Of a stretch of DNA of 64,000 bases, positions 42,001 to 56,500 are shown one piece after another. The translations under genes were made by a program, and so were the position numbers. The notes beneath the pieces are model-generated. The model made no database searches. It had not been told where the DNA came from and worked only from the letters and a program-made list of their open reading frames with translations. Every line of letters starts with the position of its first letter. Within the stretch, counting starts at the first letter, position 1. This DNA is from Liolophura sinensis (Eukaryota > Mollusca > Polyplacophora > Chitonida > Chitonidae): assembly GCF_032854445.1 (NCBI RefSeq), contig NC_088295.1, positions 77,156,028-77,220,027 of the forward strand. The letters run 5' to 3'.

Positions 42001-45000
42001 ACAACAGCTGTGCCTGACACATCCACAAAATCATTCTCAGATATCACAACAAATGTGCCCGACACATCCACAAAAATAGCTACAGATACCACATCTACTG
42101 TGCCTGACACATCCTCAATATCAGCTACGGATACCACAACAACTGTGCCTGACACATCTACAATGTCAGCTACAGAAACCACAACAACTGTGCCTGACAC
42201 ATCCACAAAAATAGCTACAGACACGACAATAACTGTGCATGACACATCCACACCATCGGCTACAGATTCCACAACAACTGTGCCTGACACATCTACAAAA
42301 TCAGCTACAGATACCACAACAACTGTGCCTGACTCATCCTCAAAACCAGCTACAGACACGGCAACAACTATGCCTGACACATCAACAATATCAGCTACAG
42401 ATACCACAACAACTGTGCCTGACACATCCACAAAATCAGCTACAGACACCACATCAACTGTGGCTGACACATCCACAAAATCAGCTACAGATACCACAAC
42501 AACTGTGTCTGACACATCCACAATATCAGCTACAGATACCACATCAACTGTGCCTGACACATCCACAATATCGGCTACAGATACCACAACAACTGTGACT
42601 GACAAATCAACAAAATCAGCTACAGATCCCACAACAACTGTGCCTGACACATCCTCAATATTAGCTACACATACTACAACAACTGTGCCTGATACATCCA
42701 TAAAACTGGCTACAGACACCACAACTAGTGTGGCTGATTTATCCACAAAATTAAATACAGTCACCACAACAACTGTGCCTGACACATCCACAATATCAGC
42801 TACACATACCACAACAACTGTGCCTGACACATCCACAATATCAACTACACATACCACAACAACTGTGCCTGACACATCCACAAAAATAGCTACAGATACC
42901 ACAACAACTGTGACTGACACATCCACCATATCAGCTACACATACCACAACAACTGTGCCTGACACATCAACAAAAATAGCTACAGATACCAAAACAATTG
43001 TGGCAGACACATCCACAATATCAGCTACAAATACCACAACGACTGTGCTTGACACATCCACAATATCAGCAACGGATACCACAACAACTGTGGCTGAGAC
43101 ATCCACAAAAGCAGCTAAAGATACCACAACAACTGTGGCTGACACATCCACAAAATCAGCTACAGACACCACAACAACTGTGCCTGACACATCCACAATA
43201 TCAGCTACACATACCACAACAACTGTTCCTGACACATCCACAAAATCAGCTACAGACACCACAACAGCTTCTCCTGACACATCTGCAATGTCAGCTACAG
43301 ATACCACAACAACTGTGCCTGACACATCCACAAAATCAGGTACAGGTACCACAACATCTGTGCCCGACACATCCACAATATCAGCTATAGATACCACAAC
43401 AACTGTGCCTGACACATCCACAAAACTGTCTACAGACACCACAACATCTGTGCCCGACAAATCCACAAAATCAGCTACAGATACCACAACAACTGTGCCT
43501 GACACATCCACAAAATTAGCTATAGATACCACAACAACTGTGCCTGACACATCCAGAAAATCAGCTACAGATACCACAACAACTGTGCCTGACACACCCA
43601 CAAAACTAGCTACAGATACCACAACAACTGTTCCTGACACATCCTCAATATCAGCTACAGATACCACAACAACTGTGCCTGACACATCCACAATGTCAGC
43701 TACAGACACCACATCAACTGTGCCTGACACATCCACAAAACTAGCTATAGATACCACAACAACTGTGCCTGAGACATCCACAAAATCAGGTACAGACACC
43801 ACAACAGCTCCTCCTGACACATCTGCAATGTCAGCTACAGATACCACAACAACTGTGCCTGACACATCCACAAAATTAGCTACAGATACCACAGCAACTG
43901 TGCCTGACACATCCACCAAATCAGCTACAGATACCACAACTGTCCCTGACACATCCACAAAATCAGGTACAGGTACCACAACATCTGTGGCTGACACATC
44001 CACAATATTAGCTACAGATACCACATCATCTGTGCCTGACACATCCACAAATTTGTCTACAGACACCACAACATCTGTGGCTGACAAATCCTCAAAATCA
44101 GCTACAGATACCACAACAACTGTGCCTGACACATCCACAAAATCAGCCACAGACACCACAAAAACTGTTCCTGATACATCCACAAAGTTAGCTACAGATA
44201 CCACAACAACTCCGCCTGACACATCCACAAAATCAACTATACTTACCACAACACCTATGCCGGACACATCCACCAAGGTAGCAATAGGTTCCGCAACAAC
44301 TGTGCCTGACACATCTACAAAATCATCTACAGATTCCACAACACCTGTGACTGAGACAACCACAAAATTAGCTACAGATACCACAACACCTGTGGCTGAG
44401 ATATCCTCAAAATCAGCTACAGATACCACACCAACTGTGCCTGACACATCCACCAAGTTAGCTACAGGTTCCGCAACAACTGTGCCTGACACATCCCCAA
44501 AATCAGCTACAGATACCACAACAGCTGTGCCTGACATATCCACAAAATCATTCACAGATACCACAACAACTGTGCCTGACACATCCACAAAAATAGCTAC
44601 AGATACCACAACTACTGTGCCTGACACATCCTCAATATCAGCTACAGAAACCACAACAACTGTGCCTGACACATCTACAATGTCAGCTACAGACACCACA
44701 CCAACTGTACCTGACACATCCACAAAATCAGCTACAGATACCACAACAACTGTGCCTGACACATCCTCAATATCAGCTACAGTCACCACAACAACTGTGC
44801 CTGACACATCCACAAAAGTGGCCACAGGTTCCACAACAACTGTCTCTAAAACATCCACACTATCAGCTACACATACCACAACAACTGCGCCTGATACATC
44901 CACAAAACTGGCTACAGACACCACAACAACTGTGGCTGATATATCCACAAAATCAGCTACAGTCACCACAACAACTGTGCCTGACACATCCACAATATCA

Positions 45001-48000
45001 GCTACAGTTACCACAACAACTGTTCTGGACACATCCACAATATCAGCTACGGATACCATAACAACTGTGGCTGAGACATCCACAAAAGCAGCTATAGATA
45101 CCACAACAACTGTTCCTGACACATCGACAAAATCAGTTACAGACACCACAACAACTGTGCCTGACACATCCACAAAACTAGCTATAGATACCACAACAAC
45201 TGTGCCAGACACATCCACAATATCGGCTACATATACCACAACAGCTGTGCCTGACACATCTACAAAATCAGCTATAGACACCACAGCAGCTTTTCCTGAC
45301 ACATCTGGAATGTCAGCTACGGATACCACAACAACTGTGCCTGACACATCCACAAAATCAGCTACAGATACCACAACAACTGTGCCTGACACATCCACCA
45401 AATCAGCTACAGATACCACAACAACTGTCCCTGACACATCCACAAAATCAGGTACAGGTACCACAACATCTGTGCCTGACACATCCACAATATCAGCTAC
45501 AGATACCACATCAACTCTGCCTGACACATCCACAAATTTGTCTACAGACACCACAACATCTGTGCCCGACAAATCCACAAATTCAGCTACAGATACCACA
45601 ACAACTGTGCCTGACACATCCACAAAATCAGCCACAGACACCACAACAACTGTTCCTGATACATCCACAAAGTTAGCTACAGATACCACAACAACTCCGC
45701 CTAACACATCCACAAAATCAACTATACTTACCACAACACCTATGCCTGACACATCCACCAAGTTAGCAACAGGTTCCGCAACAACTGTGCCTGACACATC
45801 TACAAAATCATCTACAGATTCCACAACACCTGTGACTGAGACATCCACAAAGTTAGCTACAGATACCACAACACCTGTGGCTGAGATATCCTCAAAATCA
45901 GCTACAGATGCCACACCAACTGTGCCTGACACATCCACCAAGTTAGCTACAGGTTCCGCAACAACTGTGCCTAACACATCCCCAAAATCAGCTACAGATA
46001 CCACAACAGCTGTGCCTGACACATCCACAAAATCATTCACAGATATCACAACAACTGTGCCCGACACATCCACAAAAATAGCTACAGATACCACATCTAC
46101 TGTGCCTGACACATCCACAATATCAGCTACGGATACCACAACAACTGTCCCTGACACATCTACAATGTCAGCTACAGACACCACAACAACTGTGCCTGAC
46201 ACATCCACAAAAATAGCTACAGACACGACAATAACTGTGCCTGACACATCCACACCATCGGCTACAGATTCCACAACAACTGTGCCTGACACATCTACAA
46301 AATCAGCTACAGATACCACAACAACTGTGCCTGACTCATCCTCAAAACCAGCTGCAGACACGACAACAACTATGCCTGACACATCAACAATATCAGCTAC
46401 ACATACCACAACAACTGTGCCTGACACATCCACAAAATCAGCTACAGACACCACATCAACTGTGGCTGACACATCAAGAAAATCAGCTACAGATACCACA
46501 ACAACTGTGCCTGACACATCCACAATATCAGCTACAGATACCACAACAACTGTGGCTGAGACATCCACAAAACCAGCTACAGATACCACAACAACTATTC
46601 CTGACACAACCACAAAATCATCTACAGACACCACAACAACTGTGCCTGACACATCCACAAAACTGTCTACAGACACCACAACATCTGTGCCCGACAAATC
46701 CACAAAATCAGCTACAGATACCACAACAACTCCGCCTGACACATCCACAAAATCAACTATACTTACCACAACACCTATGCCTGACACATCCACCAAGTTA
46801 GCAACAGGTTCCGCAACAACTGTACCTGACACATCTACAAAACCATCTACAGATTCCACAACACCTGTGATTGAGACATCCACAAAAATAGCTACATATA
46901 CCACAACACCTGTGGCTGAGATATCCACAAAATCAGCTACAGATACCACACCAAGTGTGCCTGACACATCCACCAAGTTAGCTACAGGTTCCGCAACAAC
47001 TGTGCCTGACACATCCCCAAAATCAGCTACAGATACCACAACAGCTGTGCCTGACATATCCACAAAATCATTCACAGATACCACAACAACTGTGCCTGAC
47101 ACATCCACAAAAATAGCTACAGATACCACAACTACTGTGCCTGACACATCCTCAATATCAGCTACGGAAACCACAACAACTGTGCCTGACACATCTACAA
47201 TGTCAGCTACAGACACCACACCAACGGTGACTGACACATCCACAAAATCAGCTACAAATACCACAACAACTGTGCCTGACACATCCTCAATATCAGCTAC
47301 AGTCACCACAACAACTGTGCCTGACACATCCACAAAAGTGGCCACAGGTTCCACAACAATTTTCTCTAAAACATCCACAATATCAGCTACACATACCACA
47401 ACAACTGTGCCTGATACGTCCACAAAACTGGCTACAAACACCACAACAACTGTGGCTGATATATCCACAAAATCAGCTACAGTCACCACAACAACTGTGC
47501 CTGACACATCCACAATATCAGCTACAGTTACCACAACAACTGTTCTGGACACATCCACAAAATCAGCTACGGATACCATAACAACTGAGGCTGAGACATC
47601 CACAAAAGCAGCTTTAGATACCACAACAACTGTTCCTGACACATCCACAAAATCAGTTACAGACACCACAACAGCTGTGCCTGACACATCTACAAAATCA
47701 GCTATAGACACCACAGCAGCTCCTCCTGACACATCTGGAATGTCAGCTACGGATACCACAACAACTGTGCCTGACACATCCACAAAATCAGCTACAGATA
47801 CCACAACTGTGCCTGACACATCCACCAAATCAGCTACAGATACCACAACAACTGTGCCTGACACATCCACAAAAATAGCTACAGACACGACAATAACTGT
47901 GCCTGAAACATCCACACCATCGGCTACAGATTCCACAACAACTGTGCCTGACACATCTACAAAATCAGCCACAGATACCACAACAACTGTGCCTGACTCA

Positions 48001-51000
48001 TCCTCAAAACCAGCTACAGACACGACAACAACTATGCCTGACACATCAACAATATCAGCTACAGATACCAAAACAACTGTGCCTGACACATCCATAAAAT
48101 CAGCTACAGACACTACATCAACAGTGGCTGACACATCCACAAAATCAGCTACAGATACCACAACAACTGTGCCTGACACATCCACAATATCAGCTACAGA
48201 TACCACAACAACTGTGGCTGAGACATCCACAAAACCAGTTACAGATACCACAACAACTATTCCTGACACAACCACAAAATCATCTACAGACACCACAACA
48301 ACTGTGCCTGACACATCCACAAAACTGTCTACAGACACCACAACATCTGTGCCCGACAAATCCACAAAATCAGCTATAGATACCACAACAACTCCGCCTG
48401 ACACATCCACAAAATCAACTATACTTACCACAACACCTATGCCTGACACATCCACCAAGTTAGCAACAGGTTCCGCAACAACTGTGTTTGACACATCTAC
48501 AAAACCATCTACAGGTTCCACAACACCTGTAACTGAGACATCCACAAAATTAGCTACAGATACCACAACACCTGTGGCTGAGATATCCACAAAATCAGCT
48601 ACAGATACCACACCAAGTGTGCCTGACACATCCACCAAGTTAGCTACAGGTTCCGCAACAACTGTGCCTGACACATCCCCAAAATCAGCTACAGATACCA
48701 CAACAGCTGTGAATGACATACCCACAAAATCATTCACAGATACCACAACAACTGTGCCTGACACATCCACAAAAATAGCTACAGATACCACAACTACTGT
48801 GCCTGACACATCCTCAATATCAGCTACGGAAACCACAACAACTGTGCCTGACACATCCACAATGTCAGCTACAGACACCACACCAACTGTGCCTGACACA
48901 TCCACAAAATCAGCTACAGACACCACAACAACTGTGCCTGACACATCCTCAATATCAGCTACAGTCACCACAACAACTGTGCCTGACACATCCACAAAAG
49001 TGGCCACAGGTTCCACAACAACTGTCTCTAAAACATCCACAATATCAGCTACACATACCACAACAACTCTGCCTGATACATCCACAAAACTGGCTACAGA
49101 CACCACAACAACTGTGGCTGATATATCCACAAAATCAGCTACAGTCACCACAACAACTGTGCCTGACACATCCCCAATATCAGCTACAGTTACCACAACA
49201 ACTGTTCTGGACACATCCACAATATCAGCTACGGATACCATAACAACTGTGGCTGAGACATCCACAAAAGCAGCTATAGATACCACAACAACTGTTCCTG
49301 ACACATCCACAAAATCAGTAACAGATACCACAACAACTGTGCCTGACACATCCACAAAATTAGCTACAGATACCACAGCAACTGTGCCTGACACATCCAC
49401 CAAATCAGCTACAGATACCACAACTGTCCCTGACACATCCACAAAATCAGGTACAGGTACCACAACATCTGTGGCTGACACATCCACAATATTAGCTACA
49501 GATACCACATCATCTGTGCCTGACACATCCACAAATTTGTCTACAGACACCACAACAACTGTGCCCGACAAATCCACAAATTCAGCTACAGATACCACAA
49601 CAACTGTGCCTGACACATCCACAAAATTAGCCACAGACACCACAACAACTGTGCCTGACACATCCACAATGTCAGCTACAGACACCACAACAACTGTGCC
49701 TGACACATCCACAAAACTAGCTATAGATACCACAACAACTGTGCCTGAGACATCCACAAAATCAGGTACAGACACCACAACAGCTCCTCCTGACACATCT
49801 GCAATGTCAGCTACAGATACCACAACAACTGTGCCTGACACATTCACAAAATTAGCTACAGATACCACAGCAACTGTGCCTGACACATCCACCAAATCAG
49901 CTACAGATACCACAACAACTGTCCCTGACACATCCACAAAATCAGGTACAGGTACCACAACATCTGTGGCTGACACATCCACAATATTAGCTACAGATAC
50001 CACATCATCTGTGCCTGACACATCCACAAATTTGTCTACAGACACCACAACATCTGTGGCTGACAAATCCTCAAAATCAGCTACAGATACCACAACAACT
50101 GTGCCTGACACATCCACAAAATCAGCCACAGACACCACAAAAACTGTTCCTGATACATCCACAAAGTTAGCTACAGATACCACAACAACTGTGCCTGACA
50201 CATCCACAAAATCAACTATACTTACCACAACACCTATGCCTGACACATCCACCAAGGTAGCAATAGGTTCCGCAACAACTGTGCCTGACACATCCACAAA
50301 ATTAGCTACAGATACCACAACACCTGTGGCTGAGATATCCTCAAAATCAGCTACAGATACCACACCAACTGTGCCTGACACATCCACCAAGTTAGCTACA
50401 GGTTCCGCAACAACTGTGCCTGACACATCCCCAAAATCAGCTACAGATAGCACAACAGCTTTGCCTGACACATCCACAAAATCATTCACAGATACCACAA
50501 CAACTGTGCCTGACACATCCACAAAATCAGCTACAGATACCACAACAACTGTGCCTGACACATCTACAATGTTAGCTACAGACACCACAACAACTGTGCC
50601 TGACACATCCACAAATAAAGCTACAGATACCACAACAACTGTGCCTGACACATCCACAATATCAGCTACAGTCACCACAACAACTGTGCCTGACACAACC
50701 ACAAAAGTGGGCACAGGTACCACAACTGTCTCTAAAACATCCACAATATCAGCTACACATACCACAACAACTGTGCCTGACACATCCACAAAATTAGCTA
50801 TAGATACCACAACAACTGTGCCTGACACATCCAGAAAATTAGCTACAGATACCACAACAACTGTGCCTGACACATCCACAAAACTAGCTACAGATACCAC
50901 AACAACTGTGCCTGACACATCCAAAATATCAGCTACAGATACCACAACAACTGTGCCTGACACATCCACAATGTCAGCTACAGACACCACAACAACTGTG

Positions 51001-53578
51001 CCTGACACATCCACAAGAAAAGCTACAGATACCACAACAACTGTGCCTGACACATCCTCAATATCAGCTACAGTTACCACAACAACTGTGCCTGACACAT
51101 CCACAAAAGTGGCCATAGGTACCACAACAACTGTCTCTAAAGCATCCAGAATATCAGCTACACATACCACAACAACTGTGCCTGACACATCCTCAATATT
51201 AGCTATAGATACCACAACAACTGTGCCTGACACATCCACAAAAGCAGCTACAGATACCACAACAACTGTTCCTGACATATCCACAAAATCAGCTACAGAT
51301 ACCACAACAACTGTGTCTGACACATCCACAATATCGGTTACATATACCACAACAACTGTGCCTGACACATCCACAAAACTAGCTATAGATACCACAACAA
51401 CTGTGCCTGAGACATCCACAAAATCAGGTACAGACACCACAACACCTCCTCCTGACACATCGGCAATGTCAGCTACAGATACCACAACAACTGTGCCTGA
51501 CACATCCACAAAATCAGCTACAGATACCACAACAACTGTGCCTGACACATCCACAAAATCAGCTACAGATACCAAAATATCTGTCCCTGACACATCCACA
51601 AAATCAGGTACAGGTACCACAACATCTGTTTATGACACATCCACAATATCAGCTACAGATACCACAACAACTGTGCCTGACACATCCACAAATGTGTCTA
51701 CAGACACCACAACATCTGTGCCCGACAAATCCACAAAATCAGCTACAGATACCACAACAACTGAGCCCGACACATCCACAAAATCAGCTATTGATACTAC
51801 AACAACTGTGCCTGACACATCCACCAAATCAGCTACAGATACCACAACAACTGAGGCTGACACATCCACAATATCAGCTACACATACCACAACAACTGTA
51901 CCAGACACATCCACAAAGTCAGGTACAGGTACCACAACATCTGTGGCTGACACATCCACAATATCAGCTACACATACCACATCAACTGTGCCTGACACAT
52001 CCACAAAACTGTCTACAGAGACTACAACAGTTGTGCCTGACACATCCACAAAATCAGCTACAGATACCACAACAACTGTGCCTGACACATCCACAAAATC
52101 AGCCACAGACACCACAACAACTGTTCCTGTTACATCCACAAAGTTAGCTACAGATACCACAACAACTCCGCCTGACACATCCACAAAATCAACTATACTT
52201 ACCACAACACCTATGCCTGACACATCCACCAAGTTAGCAACAGGTTCCGCAACAACTGTGCCTGACACATCTACAAAATCATCTACAGATTCCACAACAC
52301 CTGTGATTGAGACATCCACAAAATTAGCTACAGATACCACAACACCTGTGGCTGAGATATCCACAAAATCAGCTACAGATACCACAACAACTGTGCCTGA
52401 CACATCCACCAAGTTAGCTACAGGTTCCGCAACAACTGTGCGTGACACATCCCCAAAATCAGCTACAGATGCCACAACAGCTGTGCCTGACACATCCACA
52501 AAATCATTCACAGATACCACAACAACTGTGCCTGACACATCCACAAAATCCGACAACACCAGTACCACTTCAGGAATAATCACCACGAGAACTGTCGCAG
52601 AAACCACATCGACTTCTGTGGACACCACCACAATGAGAACAGTAGCCACTACAACATCAGCTCGGATAGGCAACAGCACAACTAACGCGTACACCACCAC
52701 AAAATCCGCCCCGGAAACCACCACAACCACAGCTACACCTGCGGACACCATCACAAAGACTGCTGTGGACACCACAACAACTTTCGCCGGCACCACCCAA
52801 AAATTTGTAGCAGAAACCACCTCAACGACTGTGTCAGACACAAGTGTATCTGGTGAGGACACCACAACAACTCATGTACCTGATACTGTCACAACAGCTT
52901 TGCCAGACACATCCACAACATCGGCTAGGAATACTACTGCAACGGCAGTTGCGCCCACTACTACAACACCACCTGTGTACTCCTCCGCAACAACTTCCGT
53001 GCTCAGCACCACACTTATTACCTCAATGGGTGCTGCCAAGACCACCACAGCTGCAGTGGACGTTACATCGACGGTAGCAGACACCACAGCAACAAGTGCA
53101 GGAGTCATCACTACAACGACTGCCGCCACGACGACTACTGCGGACACCACCAGGACAACAAGAGCGGACACCTCCACAACATCTGCAGCTGTCACTACTA
53201 CAACAGTTGTTCAGCCCTCCACAATAATAATAACACCTGTAGCCACCACAACAACAGGCCTTGCAGACATCACCGCAACGACTGATGCGGACACAACCGT
53301 AACTGATGAGGACACCACATCAACGACGATGGTGGACACTTCTGCAACGATTGCTGTGGATGCCACCACAACTACTGTCGTCGACACAGCAACTACCGCT
53401 GGAGAGACCACAACTACTGTGGTAGACAAAGCAAGTACTACTTTAGAGACCACACGAACAGCTGTGGCGGACATCACAACGACTGCAACTATTGTTGCAG
53501 ACACCACCAAAACGACTGCAAGAAGCACAATTACAACTGCAACAGACACCACAACAACCACTGTGGCCAACACGATAG
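30023..53578 (+). CDS. Giant mucin exon: Thr/Ser-rich repeat stalk, about 7,850 residues
   Basis: The reading frame is open from 29974 to 53589. A good acceptor (TTTATTTTTCAG) ends at 30022 and a donor (GATAG/GTTTGT) follows 53578, giving an exon of 23,556 bp entered after one base of a codon and left after one base. A second possible acceptor ends at 30036. The first residues include the hydrophobic run FISKLLIILSVI, then Thr-rich sequence. From about 30115 to 52548 lie some 498 units of 45 bp close to TVPDTSTKSATDTTT, roughly 45% Thr and 13-15% Ser, with one Pro per unit and essentially no Cys or aromatic residues. This is typical of a heavily O-glycosylated mucin PTS domain. Two 21-bp insertions and four 3-bp deletions keep the frame throughout. 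No in-frame ATG lies between the upstream stop (29971) and the repeats, so the start must be in another exon. Confidence 0.93.
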
Positions 53579-56500
53579 GTTTGTGTTGAAGTCTTTCTAA
53601 TTCTTTTTTCAAATTCATTTGACATTTCATTCATAATTAATATTTATTTATTTGCATATTTCCTTTGAGATGTCTTTAAACATTTTAAATTAGATTGTGC
53701 ATGATAATGTGAGCACCTCTGTAACGCCGTGACACCTACTTAATTATTCTATTATTGTTTTCGAAGAAAATATCACTCTATTGACCTGTAACAGAGGGTA
53801 GTTTTAGATGCAGAGTGGCGATTGTGTATTTTCCTGCTGTGTTTTCATACGTGTACATGATCTACACATGACGCTGGTTGGGCAACATAATGATGACGAC
53901 ATCGAACAGACCATGACTGAGAAGCTGATATTATGGTTGGTGGATTTACTCTGTGGGTCACAATTGGATTTAAACATGGATAGCTTGGTCCAAAATCTAG
54001 CAATCTACGCTGTGAGCTACTGTGCAATTCCCACTGGATATTAATTGTGTATGCATTGGAAAGATGATACCATTGTTACACTTGAGCAAGTGGAATACAT
54101 TTTTATTGGAATGATGCAGGAAAAAACCATCGCCGCAGTGAATGTGTCTCTGATATGATGGCAATGACACGAAAAGCATGACAACATTGGTGTTGGGCGT
54201 TCATTCATTTTTCAAGCATACTTATCCCTGGAGAAAATAGCTTACCTGACTTATGTTCTACGTACGGTACCACTACTTGAAATGAATACTAATATAATTC
54301 ACCATTGTAAAATAATGATACGTTTTATTATCAGCTGTTGTATAACTTCTAAATGTATGAAAAAAGTGCCGAAAATGCGAAATGTAAATGTGTACCAATT
54401 GTTTTAACCAGCGATTCCTCGAACCTAAAGAAGTAAGTGGAAATTATAGAGAAGGAGACATTGAATTGGTTCTGTTTATCCAGGAGCATTGCCATATAAA
54501 GTCGGGGATAATATATAACAGCTCTGAATTTTTGTATTAGGTCATGTCCATGATCTGATTAGCAAATTATCTGTCTACTTGAAACATTCATACAAGAGGT
54601 ATAGATCGAGCTGTATAAATTACACAGATGGACCGAAAAACTCGTCTTGAATTTTGCAGCCTTAAGGGCATTCGGCGTTGAAAACGGAGATGCTACCCTC
54701 ACTGGGGATGACCAACTGGCGATGGTATCCGTCAAAGACAGCTTGCCAACTTACGATTCGTCAGTTAACCGGGTGTACGTAAGTATTACAACGCCTGGCC
54801 AAGACAGCAAAAAAAAATAAGCAAACACTTTGAACCAAAGGTCGACTTAAAGTCCTTCCTTGAAGGTTTTCGTATCTTTATAAAATGTTGCCCGAATCAG
54901 GGAATTTGTGCATACCCCCGCTGTCATTGTTCGCATAAGGTGAGATGGTAACAAAAAGCGGCCGACAGCGCAAGTGTGCGTCAAGCCTTCTCGTCGCCAT
55001 AATGTTAGTGAACAATTCTTAAGTATGTTGTTAATCAACAAGCAAACGAAGTAGAACTGAAATTTTATTTCAAACGATTACCAGATATTCTTATTCTTTT
55101 CTTTTACACTGTTTGTGAAAGGCAAATAAAGATCAATCCATTCACAGTATAATTTGTATCTGTATGTTTTATCTGAACCTTTTGCCACATTACAGATCTC
55201 GACGAACGGCTATATGTCGTTGGGTACAGCGTTTAACGGCTTCACCCCTCAGCCTCTGGATACCGTTACTGCACGTGACATAATCTGCCCTTTTTGGGCG
55301 GACGCAATGACTATTCCCGAAGGCAATTCAGCCGTGTATTACAGAGTTTTAAACAAATCGTTCAAAGTGAAAGGCTACAGTTTCACTCAAGGTGACATCT
55401 TTAAATTTGTGGACAGTGAAATTAGGGCCAGGAGAAACGTGACGGATTTCGAGGCTCGATGGCTGTTAATAACAACATGGTATAGAATGATTCCATATGG
55501 AGCCACTCACCGTGTCGAGGTGAGCGATCTTTATTGTTGACATAAATGTTTTTTTTAGCAAAATACACCGTGTGTCTCATTAGGGCTGTTCCTTCAAACA
55601 ATACTGGGTGTATATGTAACTTACAGAGCTGATATACAAAGCACCTTTTGGTGAAGAGCCAAAATAAAAATTACGATTTTTTGGTTTTGTTTAAACAGTT
55701 TATTAATGTACATTTTGCTTTAAACACCGGTGTGTGGCTTTGTTTTAACAACCCATGTTTATGCTGCGTACATTGCAGACAACCACGTTTCAGTCCATGG
55801 TTGTAACAGATCATGTCAGATCGTTCGTGTTCTTTCTTTACCCTAACGGCGAGATGAAATGGCCAGAGAACAACATAGACGGCCTTCCAGTCGTCGGAAC
55901 GCGCTCATCCATCAACATTATCAAGAACTTCTATTCGCAGAAAATAAGAGCCTTGCGAATAAGCGATTATCCTGGAAACACGGGTAAGTTGTATAGCGTC
56001 AGAATTTGCCGCATTCTGATTTCAGTTGGGGACAGAAAAGATTTTACCTCATGTCACTGAACGTTAGGGACATACAGACGCCTAGATCTTTCTTATTTTC
56101 TTGTTAAATAAAAATTATTTGATATGACACAGTGGAAGCAATTTTAAGTCTTCTCACCACAGAGTTCAGTAATCGGTTAGGGCGTTTATAAAATGTTGCA
56201 TATTACCATCCGATATTTCTTTCCCTGATACGGTCAAAATGAAGCCAACAGGGAAAATGACATGGAGACAAACGTAGCTTGAGAACACAATGCCTGACTT
56301 GGGGCGAGAGTATCGTTTTGCCGACAATGCTTGCTTAGGATAGAAGAAGGAGATAAATCGGAAAAACGTTGTTGAAATATCCCAAACTTTATTCAAAGAG
56401 GTTGAATCAAACAAGCATTAATTTTTGAGTAACGGTAAATATGCAATTTACTGCGTACAGTCCTCATACAGTGTAGTTCGATATAAGACTTTAAATACCT

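Noticed and set aside
30033-52865. Very long minus-strand frames across the mucin array as separate genes
   Set aside because: They mirror the 45-bp repeat exactly and break where the sense period changes. They show no domain of their own, while the sense strand continues into recognisable NIDO, AMOP and VWD exons.
30088-53589. Reading 30088 as the start codon of the mucin
   Set aside because: It is GTG, not ATG. The frame is open further upstream to 29974 and an acceptor lies at 30022, so this is an internal codon. The stop at 53587-53589 lies beyond the donor at 53579.
55154-55195. Upstream extension of the second NIDO exon
   Set aside because: It starts with TTG, lies before a clear acceptor, and the preceding exon joins in phase at 55196.
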